64,000 nt of DNA from Zygnema cylindricum. Taxonomy: Eukaryota; Streptophyta; Zygnematophyceae; Zygnematales; Zygnemataceae. The stretch covers positions 53,899 to 117,898 of the forward strand of contig JBBHKE010001067.1 of NCBI GenBank assembly GCA_037447655.1. The letters are read 5' to 3'. The position numbers and the translations under genes were made by a program. Shown in pieces: positions 22,275-55,312 of this stretch; the first letter of the stretch is position 1; the number at the start of each line of letters is the position of its first letter. The notes below the pieces were generated by a model. The model did not search any database. It had not been told where the DNA came from and worked only from the letters and a program-made list of their open reading frames with translations.

Positions 22275-24840
22275 TAGTGAAGTGATAAGTGATAATGTTA
22301 GCGATGGTTATGGCTATGACGATAGTGATAGCCATAGTGATAATGGCAAAGATATAAAAAGGGGTATGTTTTCACTTACGATATCGCTACTGTAATTAAT
22401 TTTAAGAGTTAAAAATAAGTCACAATGTAAATTTGTTTTTCAACAGGTTTATACGGTTTGTGGGTCCATAGTGTTTAATATTGCTAATATTTTTTTTTCA
22501 ATCTTTCTTTAAGGTATCTCATTGTTTATAAGGATTTTAATAATAATCGAATGAATATAATTGTTTACACGGTCAACTATCATTTATGACAAATATTTAG
22601 CTTTCTTGAGCAAAGTTTGAGAGTTTTGTTTTACAATGTAAGAAACAAGTTTTGTCGTTCATGCCATTTCTAACAACCTTGAAAAGCTAAAAATATATGA
22701 ACTTAAACAACAGTAATCTAACGAAACCTTATACCCTTTAACAATTTTTATGATAAAATTAAGTCACCCACATGAAGCTAGATAGAACATCCCTATGTGA
22801 TAAAATTTACACCTCAATTTGTCGCATGATAACAATATAGCCTCCGTGAATATATAACTATAACTTCTTCATTTTTGTAAGAATATTGCGCAAAGTTAGT
22901 GTTAAAAAAATTGTCACCAACAGTTTGGCCTTTAAAACCAAAATCTTAAATGTAGAAACGACTCTAAAGTGAACAAATTGTTGAAAGATAAGACATAAAA
23001 TAGGAGGCTTACAACCGTTACTGAAGGTTAAAAATAATTATTTCAGTTTAGTATAAAACACCGCCAATGTTATAGTTCATCGCTAAGAAAATTACAACAT
23101 TTGTAAGCCAACACTTCCACCATTGAAGCTTTTCACGTTCGAACCCAGTTTTAGTTATCTTTTTAGCGTCACCATAAGTTTGATAGTTCATTGTAACCGA
23201 TTCTAAGTGTACTTATATCCAAACTACACATACATATTTAAATAGATGTATCAAATAGTACATTCGTGCATGCATGTACATCGGCTAATAGTTGGCTATC
23301 ATTTTATAACGGATTCTTAATCGCAAAATGGATTTTCCAACATTAAAAAAAAGAGGGCCTACGGAAAAAAAACATTTCAAATAGCAACTTGAAACCTTAT
23401 GTACCAGCACTCATTGCGTACTTCGGCTCCAAGGGTTCCCCGCGGTTGTCACAATTCTTTTTTCATTTTTTTGGGACGGGAGAAAGAAAATGAGACGCAA
23501 TTTTTTTCATCCTTTTAAATTATCCTAAGCGAGGGCGACGACTGGCAAAATAGTTTCATTGAGTTGTCAAAGTAGTAAAAGAGTCATGAATTGGTATCAT
23601 ATGTCAATACAAAAATTTCAAGAACATTGTAACGGTAAATGTCATATGTAAAAAAATGTGTGTTCTAAACATTTCCTTTCAATATAGCAGATTCTCTCCC
23701 GTCGATATACTTTGACTTTTCCTCTTTAATGCCGCCTAGTTGAACCGGATGGCTGTTTCAGGTATTAGTGCACAATTCGTACGTTTTGCACATTATTTTG
23801 TCCGCACTAAAAAGGGTGCCATGTGTGCACCCTAAACTGCTAAATGGACACTATAAAAATTAAATGTGCACTAAAATATACCATTCAGAACTTCGAGGAC
23901 TTCTTCTGCGTAGCGTCCAACTTTTTCAAGGCAATTTTGACATTCATTCGACGGCTGCCGCCCTAATGCCACGTGTTGCGTCGTCCTTGAAGGCCGTGGG
24001 AGCCGACATGTAAAACAATCTGTACAGGTCACTATCGGCGCGCCGTCCCCTCCTGTTAAAGGCCGTCTGTACTTTTAAGATTTGACTTTACACGAGTGTT
24101 ACGGACGGTGATAGTGGCCGTCTCGTGAATCCCAAAGGAAATAGGTGGACACCTTTGCTGACGCAAAACACGTCACCAGAATCTCAATTGAACCATTAGT
24201 GTACGGTTTTTTTGCAGGTGTCCTTTAACACTTTCGGTCGTTTCCAAAGCAACAGTACGGGTAATTTAGCGGCACCTGCGCACTACGCCACAGGGACCGT
24301 ACAATGCCGTGCTGTCCCGGGGTTCTGGAAAATATGCTTTTTGTTAATTAATATGAGTACTCTGTTAATAGTGTGGTAACGATCTATTTGAAGGTCGTAC
24401 CCTAAATAACCGCTTCCAACGACACTGGACATCCTGGAGATTTCCGCCGGCCCGCATATTAGCGTTACGCGTGAGTGGCCCTCGTCACGTCACACTCATA
24501 GTACACCTATATGTCGCGCTCACGGTCAAGCCAAAGTATCCGTACATAAGGCAGTTACCTGCCGTCTTTCATATGCGTAAGGACTAGAATTCGTACAATT
24601 ATAGGTCATGTGACGTCCAGGTTAGTCAACAGATTCCATTTCAGACGTCCGTACATTTCAATCACCTGCCGAACCCTCGACGCTACGTGTTTATTCATCC
24701 TGCCACGTTTTCGGTCCAATCAGCAGCCTCCAGCAGTCGTCGCAGCAGTTCTGCCGAAATCTTCGTTTTTTGCGATGCCTTCTGTTTCAACGTATCGCCT
24801 GAATAGGAAAACGACAGGCCACGGTCGTATTTTGTCAGTA
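22275..24840. other. Intergenic DNA, no gene recognised
   Basis: 22290-22350 has imperfect GATAGTGATA-type repeats. The rest is AT-rich to ~23700, then more GC-rich to 24840, with short open frames (24610-24864 plus) lacking recognisable domains. No RNA gene was recognised. Confidence 0.5.
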
Positions 24841-25330
24841 CACCGTGAATCGCTATTAGCGTAATGAAATAGATAGCGTAATGAAACAATTAGCGTACTT
24901 TACGGTAAATTGTGTTTTTTCGGGTACACCATGATAACTAATTTATCATGTACTCTAATTTGTAAACTGCTTTGTAAAAATTTTCAGCACATTATATGTC
25001 CACCCTAAAAGATGTATATCTACGAAATTGTTCAAATCGTACGCCGTCGCGTTTTTTTTACATCTGCGTATGCCTGAAAATATTTAAGCAATTATATATT
25101 ATTATATTTTATGTACTTTTAAATTTAAAAGTGTTTGGAATAGTACAGATCTAGCAGTCCGTACACCACACTATTTAAAAGGGCACTAAATTACAGCTAT
25201 GAACCGTATTGAGCGGGGTACCTCAAATAACGTGCAAAAACATTTAGCGTACTTTATTCTATTTGAGAATTTGCCCCAAAAAAAGCTGTACCCCAATTAG
25301 CGTCATGTACGCTAATAGCGATTCACGGTG
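24841..25330 (+). mobile_element. CACCG-family element, copy 7
   Basis: 490 bases, ends CACCGTGAATCGCTATTAGCG and its exact complement, TA on both sides. Non-coding. Confidence 0.85.
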
Positions 25331-25719
25331 TACAGTAGCAAGTACCTCGAATTATGTGTAAATGTCACTATTTCATTCGCTGAGACATACATACATACGA
25401 CAAAAACTAATTTAGTCCATATTCGTACCCGTCGCTTTCAATACTGCACACGCCTTAAAACTATTGACAATCTTGGACACGTCAACAGCGACAGAAAAAA
25501 CCGACTTTTCGAGAACGACAATTCATCCTCTGGCCACCGCATCGCGACACGCCTTCCCATCCTCTCCACTCACTTAATCTCCGCCGCCCATTTAACCATA
25601 CCGCGTGGCCGTCAGATTCTCGTCCTACTTGGAGCGTCATTCGCGTGGCACGTGTGATCCACTCCACCGACCCCCCGCCCGCGTCCAGAAACAACTGCCG
25701 CAAAAAGTACTTCTCCTGC

Positions 25720-25914
25720 GTTGTGTACCCTAATCCCGTCCCGCTTTTTTTTTTTTATTCTCAAATAGAATTATCCACACTATTTAAAAAAAACCCTAAT
25801 TCCTAATTAGAATAGAGGATTTCTTCGAAAATTTTCAAATTCCCCATTAGCGTAAACCACGCTAATTATTCGTATACGCTAAAGAAACTTCTACGCTAAT
25901 AGCGATTGGCGGTG
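25720..25914 (+). mobile_element. CACCG-family element, 5'-truncated copy 8
   Basis: From GTTGTGTACCCTAATCCCGTCCCGC on, it matches copy 4 just inside its left end, but the ~20-base left terminus is missing. The right end AGCGATTGGCGGTG is intact and followed by TA. Confidence 0.6.
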
Positions 25915-28079
25915 TAGTGCATTGACTACTCGAGGATGCGGGTTCGTTCGATTTTTATAACGGTGAATTTTCAAAATTCGATATTTGATGAATCCACGAC
26001 CACTTAATCTTCTCATCGTACTCTTACTATGTGATTTTTTACTTTTTGCGTACCTTCGTTTACCATACATATTCCCAACCGTGACACAACGTATGGCATT
26101 GGGCATCTCATCCGCTCCAACCTAGTCCAAAAATTACACCTAAGGGTATGTGCCCAAGTGCTTAAGGGTATTTCATTTCGTTTCCGATTGGTAGTCTCAA
26201 ATAAAAAATCACATAAGTGTGCACTGGGAGAATATTAGTAAAGTGGCGAAAAAAACATCAACACTAATAGCGATACTCGACGTAGTATCTTTTTTTACCC
26301 GTCATGAGCATGTAGGGAAAAAAAAATTAAAGGGGCCTCGAACCTCCACTTTCAACCATGGGACTTTGATAAACTTTAGGTTGCAAAGGCCTTTCCCTTT
26401 CCCTCTTCCAATACACCGCCCATTATTATTATGGTTACAATTGTTGAAGCGAAATCCAAATATAATACTAATTTAGTGCAAAGAGAGGTCACAAACGATA
26501 CTCCACTCCCTTAAATAGTGTTGTTAACATTATATAACGATTTTTGGTTGAAAACGTCTCGACCTAGTTAGTCTTATTACCTCTCGTTGACTCACAACAA
26601 AAGGGAATGTACCTCTCCCATCTCCCCTTTCTCATAATGAAACACAACAATTTTGTATAAAACGAAAGAACGCTAAAAGTAATGTCATTGAGTATCTTTG
26701 CATGTAATTTGGTGATTGGTTGAGAGAGAAAAGACAAAAAAAACAAAACCGGGAAGCACTGACGGGAAGTTATAATATTGGTGACTTAAATAGGAAGGCA
26801 ATGACATTATGACATTGTCTCTTTTGTGCCCCTAGAATCTTAAAAAAAAAAATAACAAAAATAAAGTTGATTGATAAATTAAGATTACATGGGCACAACC
26901 CTAAATCTCGCAGGTTAGAGTTTACACTATTTCATAATTCATCACTTCACATGGTATAATTTTTTTTAGACAAATTGATGGTGTGTTAAAGGTGTTGAAA
27001 TCGCTTTTACATGCTTTACATTGGTCGGTTTTCCATACAATGTTGCACATTGTGACTAGGAACATTTTCCATGCCCTTCTCATCGTTCAATTACATCTTT
27101 CGCGACCTTTATCGATATGGCCCCTTTCTCGTTTAACGAGGCCAAAGCATCTGTTTCAAGTCTTCATGGACCTTGGTTAGTTATGAGATCATAACCACAG
27201 GTCTTATTCTCATTGTTTACACATTAGCTGCCATTTTCCATCGCCTCTTCATGCCTTTACTATTGCTTTTTGTTTTACCTTCTTGCGAAGGAAAAAATGG
27301 CTCGAGAAAACATGTATTAATTTCAAAGGTTTTCTCGAGGGGATTGGAAAGACTTACAAGTCGAGCACGAGATATATGACCAATACGCTCCACCTTCCTT
27401 CCACTTTTCATAATGTTCCGTTCTCATTTTGGTGGAGCGTTCATTTGGTTTTTCGGGTGAGATTTCTTTCTGCATCCCCCTTCCCCTCCCAAACATTTTT
27501 GCCATACGAGGATCTTACTGTCTACTTGCCTCTTCTGTATTGAACCCACTTAACTTAACCTCACCGCTACGGGATGCTCCTGTATAATTTAGTGAGCGGT
27601 CCACGAGGTGTTTTTAACATTGACTTTTGTCCTCCCATCTCAACTCATACTCTCCTATTCTTGTTAGCTAAATTAGCCTTCAAAATCACCATTTTCCCAT
27701 CATTTAGGATTCGTTGCATCGGGGTTTTGATTGAGCTTCATCCGCTTGACTTAATACAACCACCTCATCCACTCACGCTCGGGGGGAGGATATGTTTGTT
27801 TCCTAAAAATTATTTAAAGATGTTGTGTCGCATTGCCTCGACTCTTATTTATTGTATCTTGGCTATTGGTGTTTCATGTTCTTACCCGCGTCATCCCTTG
27901 TGCCTCGCACGATGCCTTTACCACCAACAATCGCTTTTAGTGACAACATCTTTTTGTTCTTGGGACCACTTTTGCAGAAATGCCCCTTTTTTTCTTCATT
28001 TGCCTTTTTTCTCGTCCCTCACATATGTAAGAATTAAATTTAAATAAAATCGCCGCCACTACTTAATCAAAGCTTCCAG
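25915..28079. other. Intergenic DNA with possible older repeat remains
   Basis: No gene recognised. A degenerate CTAATAGCGATACTCGACGTAG end is near 26265. The part 26980-28079 is rich in Leu/Phe codons on the plus strand and may be the decayed upstream part of the reverse-transcriptase relic at 28080, but I cannot align it by eye. Confidence 0.4.
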
Positions 28080-29141
28080 ATGCACTTCCTAATTATCTCT
28101 TACGAGGGCCCTAAAACTGAGGCTTGGCTATTGGCTACACATATTCATTCCACCATACGTTTCACATCTTCCTTGTTGGCTATTGGCTACACATGTTTTT
28201 CCCAATTTTTGTTTCACACCTGCTCAACTCACCCCAGTTCGCAAGTTCACGCTTCCCTTCCTCGTCCACCTTCACGTAGCTCTTTCGTTTGCTTATGCAA
28301 CCTTGTTATAAAGCCCGATGACTTCCATTTACTTCGTTTATCCCATGTATTCGGACACACGACAGTGTTAACGAGACTATTTGGATTATTGCTTTTGAGG
28401 GAGGGTTTTCAGTTCCTAAGTTTCGCATGTTATTCTTTCGTGGTGGATTGATAGTTTTCTTCCTCAATGGTCCGCGTTGTATTATTGGTGACATAATTAT
28501 CGATTGGGCGGACCTTGCCTCGGTTATTGTTCATTCGTCAAGTAGCTCACACCTCTTGGGTTGGTAGTAGCGTGATTATGCACCTTCCTCCTCCTCCTCC
28601 TCCTCCTCCTCCTCCTCCTCCTCCACCTCCTCCTCCTTGTAATGACTTGATTCCAATGTCCATCGAGATATTTGGTTGTTTTGGGAGCGGCTTCCAATGT
28701 GCTCCTCTGTACTTGCGGTCGTCTTCTTTTAAGCGAAGGGACCCCTTGATTTTTCACCTTAGTTCCCTTTATTGTCAAACGTTTATTTGTGGCTTTACAT
28801 CTAGTGAAAGCTTTTTTCCTCCTTCGGTTGCAATCGATATAGATTGTGGACATATCTTTCACATTCCTCAACTTGCTCTCTAGTGCTCGGGGGATTTAAA
28901 GGGTTCCTTTTCATAGGTTTGATGAGTTTGGTTAGGTGATTTTTCTTTTAGGTATAGTGTTTGTTGTTGTTTTTGTGCCTTTTATTCTATTCAATGTTTT
29001 AATTGTTTGTGCTTGTTTGTGTCGTAGATTCTCTCAAAATGTTTCTCTTGCCATTTAAATTCCACTCGCATTCGATTTTATAGTTAATGTTCACCTTTCA
29101 TTTTGTTCCCATGGTTTACCATCGATCTTTTCTTAATAAAG
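28080..29141 (+). mobile_element. Reverse-transcriptase element relic, plus-strand copy
   Basis: Shares with the two minus-strand relics a GCTTGGCTATTGGCTACAC segment (28110-28130), a coding stretch whose translation includes IIGDIIIDWADL, then NDLIPMSIEIFGCFG (28640-28685), and a 3' end reading GGTTTACC...CTT--TTAATAAAG (to 29141). The minus-strand relics have GFIPMVVKTFGCLG at the matching place. All frames are broken. It contains a CTC microsatellite at 28583-28637. Confidence 0.6.
28583..28637 (+). repeat. (CTC)n microsatellite
   Basis: About 16 CTC/TCC units, with one or two interruptions near 28622. Confidence 0.95.
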
Positions 29142-29842
29142 TTGTATATTTCCATTTTGGAGCCTATTATGCTAGTTTGGAAATAAATCCAGATAAGGTT
29201 TTCGCCACCATGTGATGTTACATTTTTAAATCTCTTTATACATAAGATTCATCTTCTCTCGAATTTGTTTGAAGCTCTCGCTAATTGGTACACCCTTTTT
29301 ATATATCCTTAGCTTTACAACACACCAATTCGTCATTGATATTCGTTTTAGAATCGAATCCTCCGATTTGCCTTAACCTATGCCTTTAACTTATTATTGC
29401 GACCACTCCCTTAAACAAGACGACGTGTTTTTCGCTTCATTGCTTCCACGTGAATAAGATGTTTTATACACCGTTTGGGACGCTATTGAGGTTTTGGTTC
29501 CAAAGGGAGAGGTAAAACATAAATCACCAAGTCTCATGTATTATTCCATCTAATGGATTGCAATTTTATCTTCTCACATCTCGTCTTTTTTTCTAGACAT
29601 TGTTTTGGAGATTTACGCCTTTCAGGCAAAACACAACTAGTCTGGAGTTTCACATAATGATTTTCTGGCGCAAGATGTTCCTAAAAAGTAAAGATAGGGA
29701 TTAAACACATCTAAGTACACGTACTCCTCATTAAAAATGTGCGATTGTATTACATTTGCGTGCATGGGTTAACAAAAGGAAAAGATGTACTCGGGAGGTT
29801 GCCTTACACATCGTTCCTTTGCATACTCTTAAAATATACCGA

Positions 29843-31050
29843 CTTTATTAGAAAAGCGTGGTGGTAAACCATCCGTGTCTATGGGAACTAAAAGGGAGCA
29901 GTTCTCAAACTTGAAAACTACATGTGGAGAAAAGTAAACAAAAAAGATAAGCAAGGGAAAAGCAACGAGCACGTACACAAAAAATAAAGGACGAGTAAAA
30001 CAAAGACACCGAAAGGAGCAACAAACACCTAATAAAAGACCTAAGTGTGAAAACCAATATGACCCAACTAAACCCCAACATAACTAAAATTCTACAAAAA
30101 ACAACCTCGTAAGCTCGCAAATCCCGAGGGAAAACAAGGAGGGAGTTCCGAAACATGCCGACTATTCGTAACGACAACAGAGGATTGAAGGAGAATAGAA
30201 GCTTGGACTTATCGAGAAACTTGTCCAAAGCCACACCCAAACAACCAAATGTCTTGACCACCATCGGAATAAAGCCATACACAACCTCACGGTGGGCATA
30301 ACCACGCTCTTTTTTCCTTGCCGTGTCACTAGCGGCCACGCCAACATGTCGAGCCGCCTGACCAACGTAGGGTTTGCCAAACCACTGTCACCAACTATAC
30401 GATGTGCACCATCGAATACACGACGTGCACCAACGAGCAGTACAATATCAATTGGACGCAAAAGAAGAATATGGGAAACCTCTCGAGGAACTGAAGATCC
30501 CTCCTCAAAAGCAACAATCGCGGTTGTGTCATGAATACAATTATTGCGGTCGTGCGCCTAAATCAACTCGCCCCCGAGGGAGCAACGAAGCAAATGGATG
30601 CCGTCACGCTCAATTACACAGCCACACTAGCAAACAAGAGAACCAAGCAAAGGCGGATGAGGAAGGCCAAGCCAAATATTGAAGGCCGTGGTGAAGTAAG
30701 CGGGCGTGAAACGTAGGGTGGATAAAATAGGTGTAGCCAATAGCCAAGCTCTAAAGCCAGGTCCACCCCAAAAGAGAAAACGTGCAAGCGAAGAATCGGA
30801 TGGAAACACCTTGAGAAGCTTGGTCTTAATGGCGACGACAACCTGATCAGCAACAGCTTCTCGGACACTACAAATGGGTAGACGCCGATAGATGGAGCTC
30901 GAAGGACCTAGACGGTCACAACAGGCCGAGAAACAAGAGTAAATGACTGGAGGGCTTGGATCGCTCAGGAAACCTCACCAACATGACCGAAATGAACAAC
31001 ACATCGATAAGAGGATGAGACACCAGTAGGTCTAAATTGACCACATGATG
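29843..31050 (-). mobile_element. Reverse-transcriptase element relic, internally deleted minus copy
   Basis: Matches both ends of the longer relic at 55313-59030: the 3' end (CTTTATTA, reading AATAAAG on the minus strand) and the upstream segment (30870-31050 versus 58850-59030). About 2.4 kb between them, including the RT core, is missing. The translation near 30220-30340 gives ARKKERGYAHRE, then GFIPMVVKTFGCLG, the post-RT region seen in all three copies. Confidence 0.65.
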
Positions 31051-32014
31051 TGAAGGAAGCACTAACAATGCGTCCTCATACTCAGTAAGTAGCGCACTCC
31101 AGTAACCTCGAATGTAACGAATGTAATCACATCTAATTTTCTTTTATTTCCTGCTTTCATAGTATATGGAAAATCACTACAATAGAAGAACCACAATGCT
31201 GAGCAGACCAAGTTTTATCTCGAGGCAAAGACACACAGAAAAGAATAAAAACTTCTGAAATCAGATGAACAATCCAATACACATTAGCTTTTCATAATCA
31301 TTTTACCTTTTCGCGGCTTTTTTAAAACACATATTCAATGCAAATTTCAATTTTAAACCAAATTATTTAGTTTTGTCCTTCATTAGCAGAAAATCTGATA
31401 TAAAATAATCAAAGGCATTAGTTGTTTAAATCTTTCTTATTAAATCTGGTTCACAGTGTAACCAACATATATACATTTGTCTATGCTTTTATGCTAAGTA
31501 ATAGCAAATATACCATTCATGGGAAATAGAGCAAAGAATATAAGATTAAAAAAAAAACAACAAAAGCAAAAACATCTTCACACACTAAAAACTATGTCCA
31601 AATATTCAATTTTATACATGTCAACTTGACAAGATATTTTCATATTGCCAAAAGAATACACAATCACTCATATATTTGATGAATTACAATTTTATTTCAA
31701 AATGGTATCTTTTAACTCTACCTAAAAATGAACGCTTTTTCATAGTTGTTTTTTTTTTTTTCCCTCTCTCGCGTTCTTAAATTTAATGCTTAAAAATGAG
31801 TGCTATCTGGTAGAGAAAACACTCTCGAATGATCCCAAAAAAAAGTGGGAAAGCAAAAACCGAAAAATTAAATACGGACAAAAAAAAAAGGGAACAAAGA
31901 AGGGAACAAAAGAGAGGGAGAAAGATCGAAAATAGGACAAGAAAAGAAAGGCAAACATAAAGAGAAAAATATATTTTTTTAAGACGGAATGCCTTCTTAA
32001 GCCAGAGAATTTTT
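31051..32014. other. Downstream flank of the KEA gene
   Basis: AT-rich. On the minus strand this should contain the KEA 3' untranslated region and polyadenylation site. An AATAAA (plus-strand TTTATT) occurs near 31692-31698, but its use is not demonstrable from sequence. Nothing else recognised. Confidence 0.5.
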
Positions 32015-52867
<20,853 letters not shown>

Positions 52868-53356
52868 GATGTCTCAGAATTTTTAAAATCAAAATTACAA
52901 AAAAAAAAGGATGTGTTTTTCTCCTTCAATTTTACCGAGTTTGTTCTTTTTAATCCTTCAAAATCATTCATACAAAAAATTATAACACCGACTTCACACT
53001 CCAGAGAGAGATGCAGAAAAAAAAAGAGAGGGAGAGAGAATAAAAAAAGGAGAGAACTAGTGGCACATTGGATTGCCTTTCAAATCAATCCAAATGGTGA
53101 CACAAGACAACATAGGTGATAAAGAAGAACAATGAAGTGCCATTTTTTTGCTCTCTCCCTCCACCTCTCTCTCTCTCCCTCTCTCTCTCTCTAGCTCTCT
53201 CTCTCTCTCTCTACATATATATCTCTCTCTAACTATCTCCCTCCTATTTCCATGAAGTTCAGCTTTCTGAAAAAATTCCCTGCTTGTACGGACTTATTTT
53301 CCCTATCATCCTTGCTCTCGCTGTCCACCTGTCATTTATTAACCTTTCTCCTACGA

Positions 53357-53410
<54 letters not shown>

Positions 53411-54511
53411 TTCTCGCTCTCTCGCTTTCTCGCTCTCTCGCTCCCTTTCCCCTGTCGAGGAAGATCCTGAACCCTTAAGCCTAGTGAGGGTGGTGAACTC
53501 TCCGTATGACTTTCAGTTACAAGTCGTACGCTATAGGAAGATTTGCGCTCGTTTTGAAAGCAAAATCGTACAGTTTGTACATTTTTGGAACAATTATTCG
53601 TACGGTTTCTCAAAAAAACTGTACGATTCGCCCTAAAACCGAGGGCAAATTTTAAAATCTGTCTCGTGCAATTAGCCAATTACTCTGGGAATGAAAACTG
53701 AAAAAGTATCTTTGGCCAAAATTTTGGCTGGCATCCTTTCTGAGAATCTGAGATTCCTTCTCCCGGACAGCAAGTTCAAAAAGGGCCACGTGGCTCACGC
53801 TCTCCCCCCCATTTGGTTCGCACAAAAACCATTTTCGTCCGTCAAATGTCGGATAAGAACCAGTATAAGAAGAGACGTCCAGCAACCTAAAGGGCGGCAA
53901 GGTTCTTCTGGAAAGTACCGGTTCTATGGACGAACGAGATTACAAGCTATTCCGGGTACCGAAGGTACAATAACAATTATTAATAGTCAGAAAACATACC
54001 TTGCATTTTACTGTCGCAGAGCTGGTTGGGATGGCAAAGTACGATTTTGGATTTAACTATATTTGTGTGAAAGCAATCCGTACATGCTACAGAAAAAGTA
54101 GGTTCTCATGTAGCCAGAAACGAGTACTTTGCCAAAAAATCCTCGACTCTCGCTGTCGCTTTCTTCATTTAAATTCTAGAACCAGGAAGAACAGTTGTCG
54201 GCAACATCGATTTCTCGCTACTAGACGTACAAAATTCTCTTTGTAAAATACTTATTCGACTTACATACAGTGATCTGCCATACACGTGTGTCAAGTATCC
54301 GTTTCCAAGAACCTAACGGAAACTGTAGCTTCAACAAAAACCTGTACACGTGTCAGCAGACAAAAAGTACATGCTTTACACTTTTGTGGTGTAAAACTGT
54401 AAACCTAATATAAAGCCGGTGAAATATCCCACTACTACAGTAATGTTGATTGCGAAGTTGTGATTGGCATTTTTTCATATTCTCTTGTTATTGAGTTAAA
54501 AAGTTTATAAT
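52868..54511. other. KEA upstream region
   Basis: Expected to hold the KEA 5' untranslated region and promoter on the minus strand; no definite TATA box or start site seen. A CT-rich tract is at 53143-53440. From 53470 to 54400 the DNA is rich in GTAC words, with short open frames that show no domain. Confidence 0.5.
53143..53440 (+). repeat. CT-rich tract upstream of KEA
   Basis: (CT)n runs at 53165-53230 and 53360-53440 separated by mixed sequence. On the KEA sense strand this is GA-rich, about 280 to 570 bases upstream of its ATG, a place where GAGA-type elements occur in plant promoters. Confidence 0.85.
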
Positions 54512-54514
54512 TAA

Positions 54515-55198
54515 GGGTGGACTTCCATTAGCGAAAAAGTGGGATTTTACTGAAGGCCGTACCGTTTCGTACAGGTTCGTACATAAAAAAAAAAATTCAA
54601 CGAAAACAACATTACAGAAAATTGTCCAAGGTTGTAGGCGTAAACTAGGACCGTCGGATTCAATTAAACTTTTTATCCGTGAAGCCACGTCACTAACCCT
54701 ACAGTTTGTTAGGACCGTGCACAGTGAGGACAGTTCTCGAATACAGAACGTGTAAAATTGGCCGCGTGTAAAAGATAAAAAGAATCCACGATGAGCGCGC
54801 GCGTATGTGCGTACACGTCCATGTGCCTTCCGCCAGGGTGGCTGCGAATCCGCCGAAATTATGCCGTCACGCTCTCACCATCAAAGTTTGCCGCCGCCTT
54901 TTTGTCGTTGCGTTTTGAAATTTTGGATAGTACATTTAACGCCCTCTATACGAGTCATTAATTACCTCCGCTGGTACAGATATTATCTCCACTGGTACAG
55001 ATATTACCTCCACTCGTACAGATATTGCGTTCTGACATTGCATTCGAAGATTCTTTCAAGATTTTAAGCATCGAATATTAACCTACGTGTTACCAACCAG
55101 AATGAGCCACGCAGGTTTACAGACGCGACCTAATGGAAGGTACGCCTTTCAGTAAAATTTTCCGTACAATAACTGGGACGCCTAATGGAAGTCCACCC
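54515..55198 (-). mobile_element. Harbinger-type element, copy B
   Basis: 684 bases, ends GGGTGGACTTCCATTAG / complement, TAA on both sides (54512-54514, 55199-55201). Its reverse complement matches copy A (13684-14353), including GCCTTCCATTAGGTCGCG and the GGCTGCGAATC segment. Confidence 0.85.
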
Positions 55199-55312
55199 TA
55201 AGTATTGTTGTATCCTAAAGCCCTAAAGGTTCTATCGTTCGATCATTCCCAAGTTCTGAGATCGCAAGTCCTCTACGCAGATACATACAAACATATAAAA
55301 TTTTATACCCGG

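Noticed and set aside
24610-25703. Possible small gene in a GC-richer stretch
   Set aside because: Open frames under 110 codons, no domain, overlapping a CACCG-family element; likely chance.
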